Origin: Rikenellaceae bacterium
GTDB lineage: Bacteria; Bacteroidota; Bacteroidia; Bacteroidales; Rikenellaceae
NCBI GenBank assembly: GCA_021203585.1
Contig: JAJQAW010000327.1
Span: 1 to 9,476, forward strand
Reading direction: 5' to 3'
DNA: 9,476 bases
The notes under the pieces were generated by a model. The model worked only from the letters and a program-made list of their open reading frames with translations. It was not told the origin of the DNA and searched no databases. The position numbers and the translations under genes were made by a program. Below, in pieces: positions 1-5,589 of the stretch; positions within the stretch are counted from its first letter, which is position 1, and each line of letters starts with the position of its first letter.

Positions 1-680
1 TTACCGCAAACCATCCCCATCCCTGCCGCTGCGGCCATCCAGCCGGCTCTGGAACCGAAAAGCAGCAGGGCCAGGCCGATCAGCACGGCAGCAGTCAGGA
101 CGGTAAAGCGGAATTTCAGTGATCCTTTCACCTGCACGAACAATCCGCCGCAGACCACCACACATACGGCAAGGTATCCTCCGAGTTGGCCGGGATTCCC
201 AAAAGACCCCGTAATCTCGAAATAGGCATGGTTGCTGCCGAACCATCCGAACCATTGCCTCAAGGCGATCAGCGATTGGATCGATCCCGAAAGGACCAGG
301 AAAACCAACACCTGGAATTTTTCGGTTCCGGTCAACCTGCGTAAAAAAACATACAGCAGCAAGGCAGCGCCCCATTCCCACAAGCCGTACTGATTCGGTG
401 AGGCACCGGGATGGAGAAAAATATGAGTAATCCCGTAAAGAATAAAAGCCGCCAGAAAATAATCCGGTACCGCAACCCTCGGGTTCGCGGCCAGCCGAAA
501 TAGTGATCCGGTACCACAAAGAAGAACTAATCCAAATACGGCCCAGGCATCGCTGAAAACCCCGGTACCGATTTGAAAAGAAAACGGCAGCAAAACCAAC
601 ATAAAGCCCAATAACAGTATCGTAGCCGTTCTTCCCTGGCCTCTTGCGCCCGATCTTTGAAATCTGGGTAACCCTACCAT
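1..680 (-). CDS. O-antigen ligase/polymerase-like membrane protein, N-terminal part (runs off the left edge)
   Basis: Translating from the ATG at 680 gives 226 residues with no stop before the window edge. The protein is strongly hydrophobic, with helices near residues 19-35, 43-62, 72-88, 103-114, 121-140, 167-183 and 192-208. Two signatures of the O-antigen ligase/polymerase (Wzy_C, WaaL-like) family are visible: GSFGNPGQLGGYLA at 158-171 and SRAGW at 210-214. Known members join or polymerise lipid-linked glycans at the periplasmic face of the inner membrane; the acceptor here cannot be told. The start lies 14 bases after the stop of the preceding gene, so the two are probably co-transcribed. 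A GTG 15 bases upstream is an alternative start. A longer-looking frame beginning at 687 is Arg/Gly/Cys-rich with no membrane pattern and is a shadow. The catalytic loop and C-terminus are outside the window, so the exact substrate class is open. Confidence 0.8.
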   Translation of the reverse strand, partial: MVGLPRFQRSGARGQGRTATILLLGFMLVLLPFSFQIGTGVFSDAWAVFGLVLLCGTGSLFRLAANPRVAVPDYFLAAFILYGITHIFLHPGASPNQYGLWEWGAALLLYVFLRRLTGTEKFQVLVFLVLSGSIQSLIALRQWFGWFGSNHAYFEITGSFGNPGQLGGYLAVCVVVCGGLFVQVKGSLKFRFTVLTAAVLIGLALLLFGSRAGWMAAAAGMGMVCG

Positions 681-694
681 AACCCAAACACCCA

Positions 695-1138
695 CTATTT
701 CAACTCAACACCACGCAGATGAACCGAAATTCCTTTGGCCTGCAAATCTTGTATAAGGCAACGGTACAGGTTCGAATGAACCAGATCGATAGCCATCCTA
801 CCGGTTTTTTTCCGCCCGCTAAAAATCCTTATATAATTGGGAGTTAATCCGCCGGTGTTTCCGATTTTGACGGCTGAAATCTCCGCGAAAAGAAATTCTT
901 TTTTCAAAAACGGAAACATACGGTTTTTAATGACGAGCCGATTTTCGGTGAGCAGAATATAAAAATAAGTCGTACCCAACAGCCCGATGAATAGGATCAG
1001 AAAGCCTCCCCAAATCATGATTAAGGGAAGCGGAATATGCTGGACAAACAGCCACACCATTAAACTGGAAACCCCCAAAGGCAACAACCGGGTTAATACT
1101 GAGCGTACTTTAAAAACAGACTGCCTGTAAATTTTCAT
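695..1138 (-). CDS. Small membrane protein with PH-like cytosolic domain
   Basis: The product has 147 residues. Two adjacent transmembrane helices (about 17-34 and 38-60) form an N-terminal hairpin. A soluble domain of about 75 residues follows, beginning with TENRLVIKNRMFPFLKKEF. The order of 'two helices, then a T-x-x-R-L-hydrophobic strand, then a basic turn, then an I-x-x-V-K-I strand' matches the look of bacterial PH-domain (YdbT/bPH2-like) membrane proteins, whose role is generally unknown. I chose the ATG at 1138. The in-frame GTG at 1159 would place the start inside a perfect hairpin (1154-1181) and adds only seven non-conserved residues. No clear Shine-Dalgarno is present, as is common in Bacteroidota. 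The gene sits 14 bases upstream of the O-antigen ligase-like gene. The assignment to the PH-like fold is by pattern only. Confidence 0.7.
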   Translation of the reverse strand: MKIYRQSVFKVRSVLTRLLPLGVSSLMVWLFVQHIPLPLIMIWGGFLILFIGLLGTTYFYILLTENRLVIKNRMFPFLKKEFLFAEISAVKIGNTGGLTPNYIRIFSGRKKTGRMAIDLVHSNLYRCLIQDLQAKGISVHLRGVELK

Positions 1139-1153
1139 AAAAGTGGGGTTAAT

Positions 1154-1181
1154 ATCCACCGGAGAATTTTCTCCGGTGGAT
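1154..1181. terminator. Perfect 13-bp hairpin, probable terminator or processing stem
   Basis: The arm ATCCACCGGAGAA is repeated exactly in inverted orientation after a 2-base spacer, giving a 13-bp GC-containing stem. It lies between the secreted-protein gene at 1293-1820 and the start of the PH-like gene. No long T-tract follows on the minus strand, so this is not a textbook intrinsic terminator. It could end the upstream transcript or act as a leader stem for the gene starting at 1138. Confidence 0.5.
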
Positions 1182-1190
1182 AGATTTAAA

Positions 1191-1292
1191 TTAAACCGTC
1201 ACTAAATTAAGATAAACATTCGTTCCATCTTCCAATTGAATATGAATTTGACCGGGTAAGTAATCCGAGAGACCGTACCCTAACAGAAAGTA
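1191..1292 (-). pseudogene. 33-codon open stretch continuing in frame after the stop of the 1293-1820 gene
   Basis: The TAA at 1293-1295 is followed in the same frame by 33 sense codons ending in TAA at 1191-1193. The predicted peptide contains YGLSDYLPGQIHIQ, then LEDGTNVYLNLV. This is ordinary protein-like composition rather than random intergenic translation. There is no plausible start codon of its own. It may be the former C-terminus of the 1293-1820 gene cut off by a nonsense change, or the tail of an unrelated gene lost by recombination. The family is not recognised. Confidence 0.35.
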
Positions 1293-1820
1293 TTAAAAAA
1301 ACTGTTGCCATCCCACCATACAATAATTCATTTCCTTTCCATACGTGATGGTGGTAAACCATACCTCACTCTTTAAGGCTAATTCTATGGAGCGGAATGT
1401 AGAAAAGGTAAATGCCTTAAAAGTGCTTGAATCCTGAAAATCAAAAATTACTTCCATCACTTTTCCCGTCGTTGAATTAATGATAAGCCTTATACCCAGG
1501 CCATAACCCTGTACGAAGAGTTTTTGAGTCGGATTTATGCCATCATTAACAATTTGTCGGCATTTTACTGCAGTCCAGTCATCATCCACAATCGTTTCAA
1601 CAGCCCCTCTGATAATTTTTTCGTCAATAGAACTGCCGTCTTTTGTAGCCCAAGGAGTATAGGTATAGAGGTTAGATGAATTATAAAAAGTTACAAATCC
1701 GTCTTTCACATCATAATTATAGGAATAGCCGCTTCCCTCTATAACTTTCGAGGAAGTTTGAGCATTTAATACAAAGCAAAAAACCGACATCCAAGCTGAT
1801 AAAAAATATTTTAGTTTCAT
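1293..1820 (-). CDS. Exported protein of unknown function, partner of the zincin cassette
   Basis: The product has 175 residues. A clear Sec signal peptide (about 1-20, KYFLSAWMSVFCFVLNA, cleavage before QTSS) predicts a periplasmic or secreted protein. The mature part is beta-rich and aromatic, with no catalytic motif I recognise. The ATG lies one base after the stop of the zincin-like ORF (TAATATG), so translation is probably coupled. By position it is the candidate partner, possibly an immunity protein, for the zincin domain; this is inference only. The stop falls inside a run of seven Ts, and 33 further in-frame codons follow it, so the C-terminus may be truncated. Some Bacteroidales DUF families of small secreted proteins look similar, but I cannot name one with confidence. 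Confidence 0.65.
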   Translation of the reverse strand: MKLKYFLSAWMSVFCFVLNAQTSSKVIEGSGYSYNYDVKDGFVTFYNSSNLYTYTPWATKDGSSIDEKIIRGAVETIVDDDWTAVKCRQIVNDGINPTQKLFVQGYGLGIRLIINSTTGKVMEVIFDFQDSSTFKAFTFSTFRSIELALKSEVWFTTITYGKEMNYCMVGWQQFF

Positions 1821-1821
1821 A

Positions 1822-2376
1822 TTAACAACCTTTACTTAATTGTACAAAATTTGTGAAGTTTTCGTTCCCGTATCTATTGTAGTCAAATGGATATTTCCGG
1901 TAAGTAGCACTCAATTCAAAAGCCGATTTGACATAATTTATCAGATAATTCCCAAATAATTCGTAATTACTGTTATTTTTAAATTGTCCTTGTGGAGTAA
2001 GATGATTGTCGATCCGGGAGATATAATATCCAATAGGATGCTTATTATAAAGAGTATGCCATTTGGTCCCCTCTTGGTATTCTGGCAATTTACTGACATA
2101 CCGATACTGTGCATACCATGCCTCCATTTCATGATTGAGCGCCACTCCACCGATAGTTTGAGGGGTCTCATTATACCACTGATAAACATGGAACATTTCA
2201 TGGAAAATAGAATTGCTCTCGTAATCCCCCAAAGTAATACTTCCCGCACTTGCGTCGAACTGGCTATATCCCAGCGAAGGGTCGAACTCAAAAATAAGGG
2301 TTTTCCCGTTTAACAAATCTACTAACGCATCATACATGGCGCCACCCATGCAGTCAGCAATTATCTTGTTTAGCAT
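1822..2376 (-). CDS. Zincin-like putative metallopeptidase domain (orphan C-terminal cassette)
   Basis: The ORF has 184 residues and no signal peptide of its own. The segment SIFHEMFHVYQWY carries HExxH (His59, Glu60, His63). About 20 residues later NHEMEAWYAQY supplies Glu83 or Glu85 as a possible third zinc ligand, as in gluzincin-type peptidases. Known zincins use two His and a third ligand to hold zinc, with the HExxH Glu as base. Upstream in the same frame, past a single TAG at 2398-2400, the sequence continues as protein-like codons (NWEALEK just after the TAG, KKIFRNSKMAD just before it). The present ATG at 2376 is therefore probably internal to an older, longer gene. Its codons are otherwise undamaged. 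It may be silent now, or expressed as a cytosolic fragment. A toxin domain is possible, as is a housekeeping surface peptidase. Confidence 0.6.
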   Translation of the reverse strand: MLNKIIADCMGGAMYDALVDLLNGKTLIFEFDPSLGYSQFDASAGSITLGDYESNSIFHEMFHVYQWYNETPQTIGGVALNHEMEAWYAQYRYVSKLPEYQEGTKWHTLYNKHPIGYYISRIDNHLTPQGQFKNNSNYELFGNYLINYVKSAFELSATYRKYPFDYNRYGNENFTNFVQLSKGC

Positions 2377-2687
2377 CTTTTCAAGAGCTTCCCAATTCTA
2401 GTCTGCCATCTTAGAATTTCTAAAGATTTTTTTTGCCTTCGGTGCTACATTGGATGTACCAGGACCACCACTGTTATTATTATTGTCACTATTGCTATTT
2501 TCGTCCGGACCGGTTGGACTGGGATCCGGATCAGGATCCCAACCCGGAGGAACCGGGTCGTTGGGTCCCACTTCTGCAGGGGGAATCCAAACCGAATCCG
2601 GCTTACCGTCTCCAGCGCTGTCGTATTATTACATTACCGTCGTATTATTACATTACCGTTGTTATCTACAAAAAAACCATTACCGCA
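2377..2687 (-). pseudogene. Decayed linker of a second lipoprotein copy, upstream of the zincin domain
   Basis: Read on the minus strand, this stretch is homologous to the linker of the full-length lipoprotein gene at 3960-4170. It encodes a GNGFF-V-D-N-NGN-V segment, then SAGDGKPDSVW, then PPGWDPDPDPSPTGPDEN, then an Asn/Ser run and SGGPGTSNVAPKAKKIF. The matching residues in the other copy are GNGFFIDSNGNVFYDSNGDG, KPDSMW and DPDPFPTGPEDN. It cannot be translated as one piece. A 19-base tandem duplication (2622-2659) breaks the frame and brings in TAA TAA, and a TAG at 2398-2400 separates it from the zincin ORF. No signal peptide or N-terminal domain is present, so this is a 5'-truncated orphan cassette. 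Confidence 0.75.
2622..2659. repeat. 19-bp perfect tandem duplication
   Basis: The unit cgtattattacattaccgt occurs twice head to tail (2622-2640 and 2641-2659). The intact paralogous linker has only one equivalent segment, so the duplication is a local event in this copy. As 19 is not a multiple of three, it shifts the frame. Confidence 0.9.
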
Positions 2688-2892
2688 ATGCATGCAATAT
2701 TATCATGTAATACATGTAAACTTACATAAAATCCTCCAACGATCCCGTTGAATTCTCTTCAATTTACCCCTCCAATCAAAGGATAAATCGGTAAGACCCG
2801 TATTTATATACCGACTACCGTACAAATTTTCCCTTTCTTTTGGTTATCTTCTTCATGAAATACAACAATACGCCCCCCTTTAAATCATTCAC
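2688..2892. other. AT-rich spacer between the two cassettes, no supported gene
   Basis: No convincing coding frame was found. The minus-strand ORF of 79 codons that ends at 2815 overlaps the membrane-protein gene out of frame and is a shadow apart from a possible 13-codon Lys/Arg-rich ORF. A small inverted repeat (atgtaaacttacat, 2714-2727) and a short GGAGGATTTTATG-like stretch, possibly a remnant of the upstream linker, are the only marks. Confidence 0.5.
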
Positions 2893-2917
2893 GTTCCGGG
2901 AATTTGCTTCCCGGAAC
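2893..2917. terminator. 10-bp GC-rich hairpin downstream of the membrane-protein gene
   Basis: GTTCCGGGAA and its exact reverse complement TTCCCGGAAC are separated by TTTGC. It starts about 70 bases after the stop of the minus-strand membrane-protein gene. There is no strong T-tract on the minus strand, so calling it a terminator rests on position and stem stability. Confidence 0.45.
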
Positions 2918-2986
2918 CTAAAATTAAACAGGTACTTTTTTGCGGTGAACAGCGCACGGACAGGAAGTGCTTTTATCCATAGATCG

Positions 2987-3424
2987 TCATTCGAATCGTA
3001 CCGCGCACTTTTTCGCCGCGCGGTATACCAGGTACCAATACAAGAGGGCACCATAAAAAAGCAAAAAGTAATGAATAAGATCGATGCCCAGCTTTACCCC
3101 GGAGGTCCAACCTATACGGGGCAGAAAAGGGGTATTGAATTGAGCTGTAATAGCCAGTAAATAAACCGGATTCCCTTCCACAGGCCGGGCAAAAAAACCG
3201 ATCATCATCATTACCAAACTCAAGAAGCAATAACCTCCCAGAATCATCCATTTGGTCTTCCTGACTTTTAACGAATTGCCCAGAAATAGCACCACCGTCA
3301 AACCGAAGTTCCAAATATAACTCTCCTCCAAATGAATGGACCTAGAATAAAGCACGGAGAAACACAAATAAGCGAATTCTAGGATCAGGAAAAAAAGCAA
3401 ATGGGTTATTAATTTGGTTCTCAT
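2987..3424 (-). CDS. Four-helix membrane protein, translationally coupled partner of the lipoprotein
   Basis: The product has 145 residues. Predicted transmembrane helices lie at about 5-27, 37-54, 60-79 and 114-135, joined by short basic loops, with a Lys/Arg-rich C-terminus (RAAKKCAVRFE). The ATG at 3424 shares its A with the end of the preceding TGA (TGATG), the usual sign of coupled translation; the TTG at 3427 is a less likely start. The family is not recognised. An inner-membrane protein locked behind a polymorphic-looking C-terminal domain fits the pattern of immunity proteins against membrane-active or periplasmic effectors. It could equally be a helper for assembly or transport of the lipoprotein. 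No catalytic motif is visible. Its frame is intact although the gene before it is broken twice. Confidence 0.7.
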   Translation of the reverse strand: MRTKLITHLLFFLILEFAYLCFSVLYSRSIHLEESYIWNFGLTVVLFLGNSLKVRKTKWMILGGYCFLSLVMMMIGFFARPVEGNPVYLLAITAQFNTPFLPRIGWTSGVKLGIDLIHYFLLFYGALLYWYLVYRAAKKCAVRFE

Positions 3425-3804
3425 CAATTACAGTAAGATTCCATGAAGTTGAGAGCATTGAACAGATACATATCGTATAAATAATCATCCGGCATCCCCA
3501 AATATTTTTTATTGATAGCTTCCAGAAACTCCAGCGCGGCTTCCACCATATGGCCAAAGAAATTAGCCTTCACCAATCCCAAAGCATTTGACTCTCCGTT
3601 TTTGGTCGGATAAAATTTTAACTCAAACCCTGAATTATTAATTTCGCTGGAAGTCAAAGCCGTCTCTCCACCGGAATTAGCCGCCTCTTTCCACCCTGAG
3701 GTATATTTATGATGATTATTGAGTTGATTGTACTTGGTATATAATGAATTATCTGCGGAGTAGTTGCTTAAATCGGACTTCAACGATTCCAGCGGAGCAC
3801 CCAA
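3424..3804 (-). CDS. C-terminal fragment of the broken lipoprotein
   Basis: This ORF of 126 codons starts at a TTG that is really an internal Leu. Coding-like sequence in the same frame extends upstream to 3960 (NSFTPAQEQFFISLANIAAL just before it) without an ATG. The domain is helical with short polar loops and ends KKYLGMPDDYLYDMYLFNAL...MESYCN. It overlaps the following membrane-protein start by one base. It is unlikely to be a stand-alone protein, and the family is not recognised. Confidence 0.5.
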   Translation of the reverse strand: MGAPLESLKSDLSNYSADNSLYTKYNQLNNHHKYTSGWKEAANSGGETALTSSEINNSGFELKFYPTKNGESNALGLVKANFFGHMVEAALEFLEAINKKYLGMPDDYLYDMYLFNALNFMESYCN

Positions 3805-3881
3805 TTCGCATAAGGCAGCAATATTGGCTAAACTGATAAAGAATTGTTCCTGAGCTGGAGTAAAGCTGTTTTTAACATTAT

Positions 3882-4808
3882 TTATATCGTTAAAGTTAAG
3901 TGCACCGCGATAAGAATCGCAAAGGATTTTTTGAATCGATTGATTACCGGGTGTAGAGGTGTGCCGCCACTATTCCCTTCGTTATTATCGTTGTTGTTAT
4001 CTTCCGGTCCGGTAGGAAACGGATCGGGGTCCGAATCCAAACCAGGAGGATTCGGATTTTGACCAGGAACTTCCACGGGATCGACCCACATGGAATCCGG
4101 CTTACCATCTCCATTGCTGTCATAAAAAACATTACCGTTACTGTCAATAAAAAAACCGTTACCGATATCTTTGTAACCATCAAAATCCCACCAGTCTCCA
4201 CCATTGTTATTTCCGTTATCGTTTCCGCCATCTCCCCAAGGATCATCCCAGTCCCAATCGTCCCCGTTATCTTCAAAACCACGCGTTGCCACCCCTGAAC
4301 AACGATACAATCCCAATGCTGAAGGAAGTTTTGACAATTGGGAAATCGCAGAACAATAATCAGTATAATTTTCCCCAAAAGCAGATAAGCTATTGGTTTT
4401 GTCTCCATTTCTATACCTGTCCGCGCGAATAGGGACTAAGCCGTCCGGTGCGAAATAGAGGACAACTCCCGAAAAACCATTTTGGGAAGCATAAATGGTA
4501 AAATCAACGGATGAACCCCTGTTATTTCTATAATATCTTGCATCTGGTACAATCATTTGTCGGTACACACCCCACTGCTGGTTAGAATGAGACTTTACTA
4601 CGATCAACTTTTCAGTCACACTCACCGTATTATACCGGTTGCGCGTACTCAAGCCCTGCCTGCCAAATGAACAGTATTCATATTGGGAGTCCATGAGAAC
4701 AGTCACTCCGACCATCGCTCCCTCTGCCGTGATAGTCGCTTTGTTCCACAATGGAGTAAACTCGCCTAAAGGTAATTCCTTCAAATTACCCCGCGTTGCG
4801 GAGCTCAT
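3882..4808 (-). CDS. N-terminal domain plus linker fragment of the broken lipoprotein
   Basis: This is an ORF of 308 codons. The ATG at 4808 is internal: in the same frame the codons for QKRFFELW precede it, and the real start with a lipoprotein signal is at 4950 in another frame. Residues 1 to about 190 form a strand-rich domain (for example SVTEKLIVVKSHSNQQWGVY and GFSGVVLYFAPDGLVPI). This resembles the conserved leader domain of many Bacteroidota lipoproteins of unknown role. The low-complexity acidic linker then follows. The last 27 or so residues after SGGT are out of frame and not genuine. Confidence 0.55.
   Translation of the reverse strand: MSSATRGNLKELPLGEFTPLWNKATITAEGAMVGVTVLMDSQYEYCSFGRQGLSTRNRYNTVSVTEKLIVVKSHSNQQWGVYRQMIVPDARYYRNNRGSSVDFTIYASQNGFSGVVLYFAPDGLVPIRADRYRNGDKTNSLSAFGENYTDYCSAISQLSKLPSALGLYRCSGVATRGFEDNGDDWDWDDPWGDGGNDNGNNNGGDWWDFDGYKDIGNGFFIDSNGNVFYDSNGDGKPDSMWVDPVEVPGQNPNPPGLDSDPDPFPTGPEDNNNDNNEGNSGGTPLHPVINRFKKSFAILIAVHLTLTI
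4058..4180 (-). other. Calcium-loop-like and Pro-Asp linker segment (repeated module)
   Basis: Within the broken lipoprotein this segment encodes GNGFFIDSNGNVFYDSNGDG followed by KPDSMW. The D-x-N-x-D-G-x-x-D spacing resembles the calcium-binding loops of thrombospondin type 3 or dockerin-like repeats. A damaged second copy lies at about 2560-2687, which marks the module as the shared, recombination-prone joint between the constant and variable parts. Confidence 0.5.
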
Positions 4809-4999
4809 CCATAACTCAAAAAAACGTTTTTGCTTCTGAGATTAAATTCTCTTGGGAACCAGAGTAAACTGAGTTTTTTTCCACCTGACAGCCTGAAAAA
4901 GATAAGCTGAGCAGGCACCACACAACAATTCTTCCATAAATTGTCTTCATAATTTGGATTAATTAATGATTGATAAGATCGCCTATACTCCTGATGTTA

Positions 5000-5030
5000 C
5001 AATGTACTCATTATAATTTTTTAAACCAAA
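5000..5030 (-). promoter_or_regulatory. Candidate Bacteroidota-type promoter for the lipoprotein gene
   Basis: On the minus strand TTTG (5027-5030) is followed after 20 bases by TACATTG (5000-5006). The Bacteroidota primary-sigma consensus is TTTG, about 19-20 bases, then TAnnTTTG; the second box here is one base short. It would give an untranslated leader of roughly 40-45 bases before the ATG at 4950. No other box of this quality was seen in the 190-base gap. Confidence 0.4.
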
Positions 5031-5141
5031 TAGACGTGAACATTTAATTCCGTTATGGAATTCTGGTTATAGGGATGCCGGAGTTATCAGCATCAGAAAC
5101 AAGATGATCAAAAGAAGTTTTTATATTGATTACCAAGCAAA

Positions 5142-5578
5142 TTAATAATTTTTAATAGCCCTTCTTTTTTTGGGTAAGATATAATCTACGGTAGTCATAA
5201 TGAGCGGTTCTATCAATTCCCTGGTTTCTTCATCGAATTGCCGGGCATATCTTCGAGAATGCCCTTGGGTTAAATAGGAATAAATTTCACCGTCTTCTTT
5301 AAAGATGGATCGCTGCAGTTGGACTGAAACCGGAAATTCAAGTATTTGGCCATCCATCCACTCAACCTGGTCCGCAGATTGTACGAATAAATGGATACTC
5401 CAAACTTCATTTTTGTTTCCTACAATATCTATTTCAACCATTTTAACAGAAATATCCAGATCCTCCAGCAGGTCCTTAATTGGTCTTCCACCATAAAATT
5501 AAATACACCGGATCCAAAATTGGCATACAGATAAGCAATGCCATCCGGTTCAAACGGTAAAAATTCCGGATCAGTATA
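5142..5578 (-). pseudogene. Truncated, frameshifted second copy of the 5972-6607 gene
   Basis: The frame from 5578 encodes DPEFLPFEPDGIAYLYANFG then SGVFNF. A shift of one base at the run of four As at 5495-5498 then gives YGGRPIKDLLEDLDISVKMV and continues to the TAA at 5142-5144. The matching residues of the neighbouring gene are DFAPDTVTYLETNFGSGGFH and YGDRPIQHLLEDLDLDVQTI. Further on, QGHSRRYARQFDEETRELIE matches NGHTHRYARPFDESIRALIE. The intact gene has five Ts at the equivalent site, so one base has been lost here. The signal peptide and about 30 N-terminal residues are missing, and a TAG precedes the open stretch. The 99-codon ORF from 5441 starts at an internal Met. Confidence 0.75.
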
Positions 5579-5589
5579 CTATCCCATGC

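Larger units (their letters stand above)
3424..4950 (-). pseudogene. Modular surface lipoprotein with variable C-terminal domain, broken by two frameshifts
   Basis: Joining three frames restores a protein of about 508 residues. Frame one starts at the ATG at 4950: MKTIYGRIVVWCLLSLSFSG then Cys21, a lipoprotein signal peptide. It ends in TGA at 4816 just after a run of seven Ts (4818-4824). Reading that run as six Ts gives ...KTFFELWMSSATRG... and runs into frame two. Frame two carries a beta-rich domain of about 190 residues, then an Asp/Asn/Gly/Trp linker (DDWDWDDPWGDGG), a calcium-loop-like DSNGDGKPD and DPDPFPTGPEDN. At about 3959-3970 one base appears to be missing. Frame three continues with STPGNQSIQKILCDSYRGA and a C-terminal domain of about 170 residues that ends at 3424. 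No catalytic motif is visible in that last domain. The linker recurs at 2377-2687 before a different C-terminal domain. Either natural decay or assembly error would explain the breaks. Confidence 0.75.

Noticed and set aside
1..687. A 228-codon minus-strand ORF starting at 687
   Set aside because: Its product is rich in Arg, Gly and Cys with no membrane pattern. The neighbouring frame from 680 gives a clean O-antigen ligase-like protein, so this is a shadow.
2433..2729. Plus-strand ORFs with Gly/Pro-rich, collagen-like products
   Set aside because: They are the antisense of the Pro-Asp/Gly linker, whose homology to the intact copy is on the minus strand.
2815..3054. A 79-codon minus-strand ORF
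   Set aside because: It overlaps the four-helix membrane protein out of frame. Only a 13-codon tail is free of it, and no homology or start signal supports it.
4816..4830. Programmed ribosomal frameshifting at the seven-T run
   Set aside because: Joining the frames needs a +1 move, not the usual -1 slip of such runs, and no stimulatory structure was seen. A single-base insertion is simpler, and a second unrelated break exists in the same gene.
5046..5062. Short inverted repeat AATTCC/GGAATT in the gap before the lipoprotein gene
   Set aside because: A 6-bp arm with a 5-base loop in AT-rich sequence is expected by chance, and nothing links it to a known regulator.
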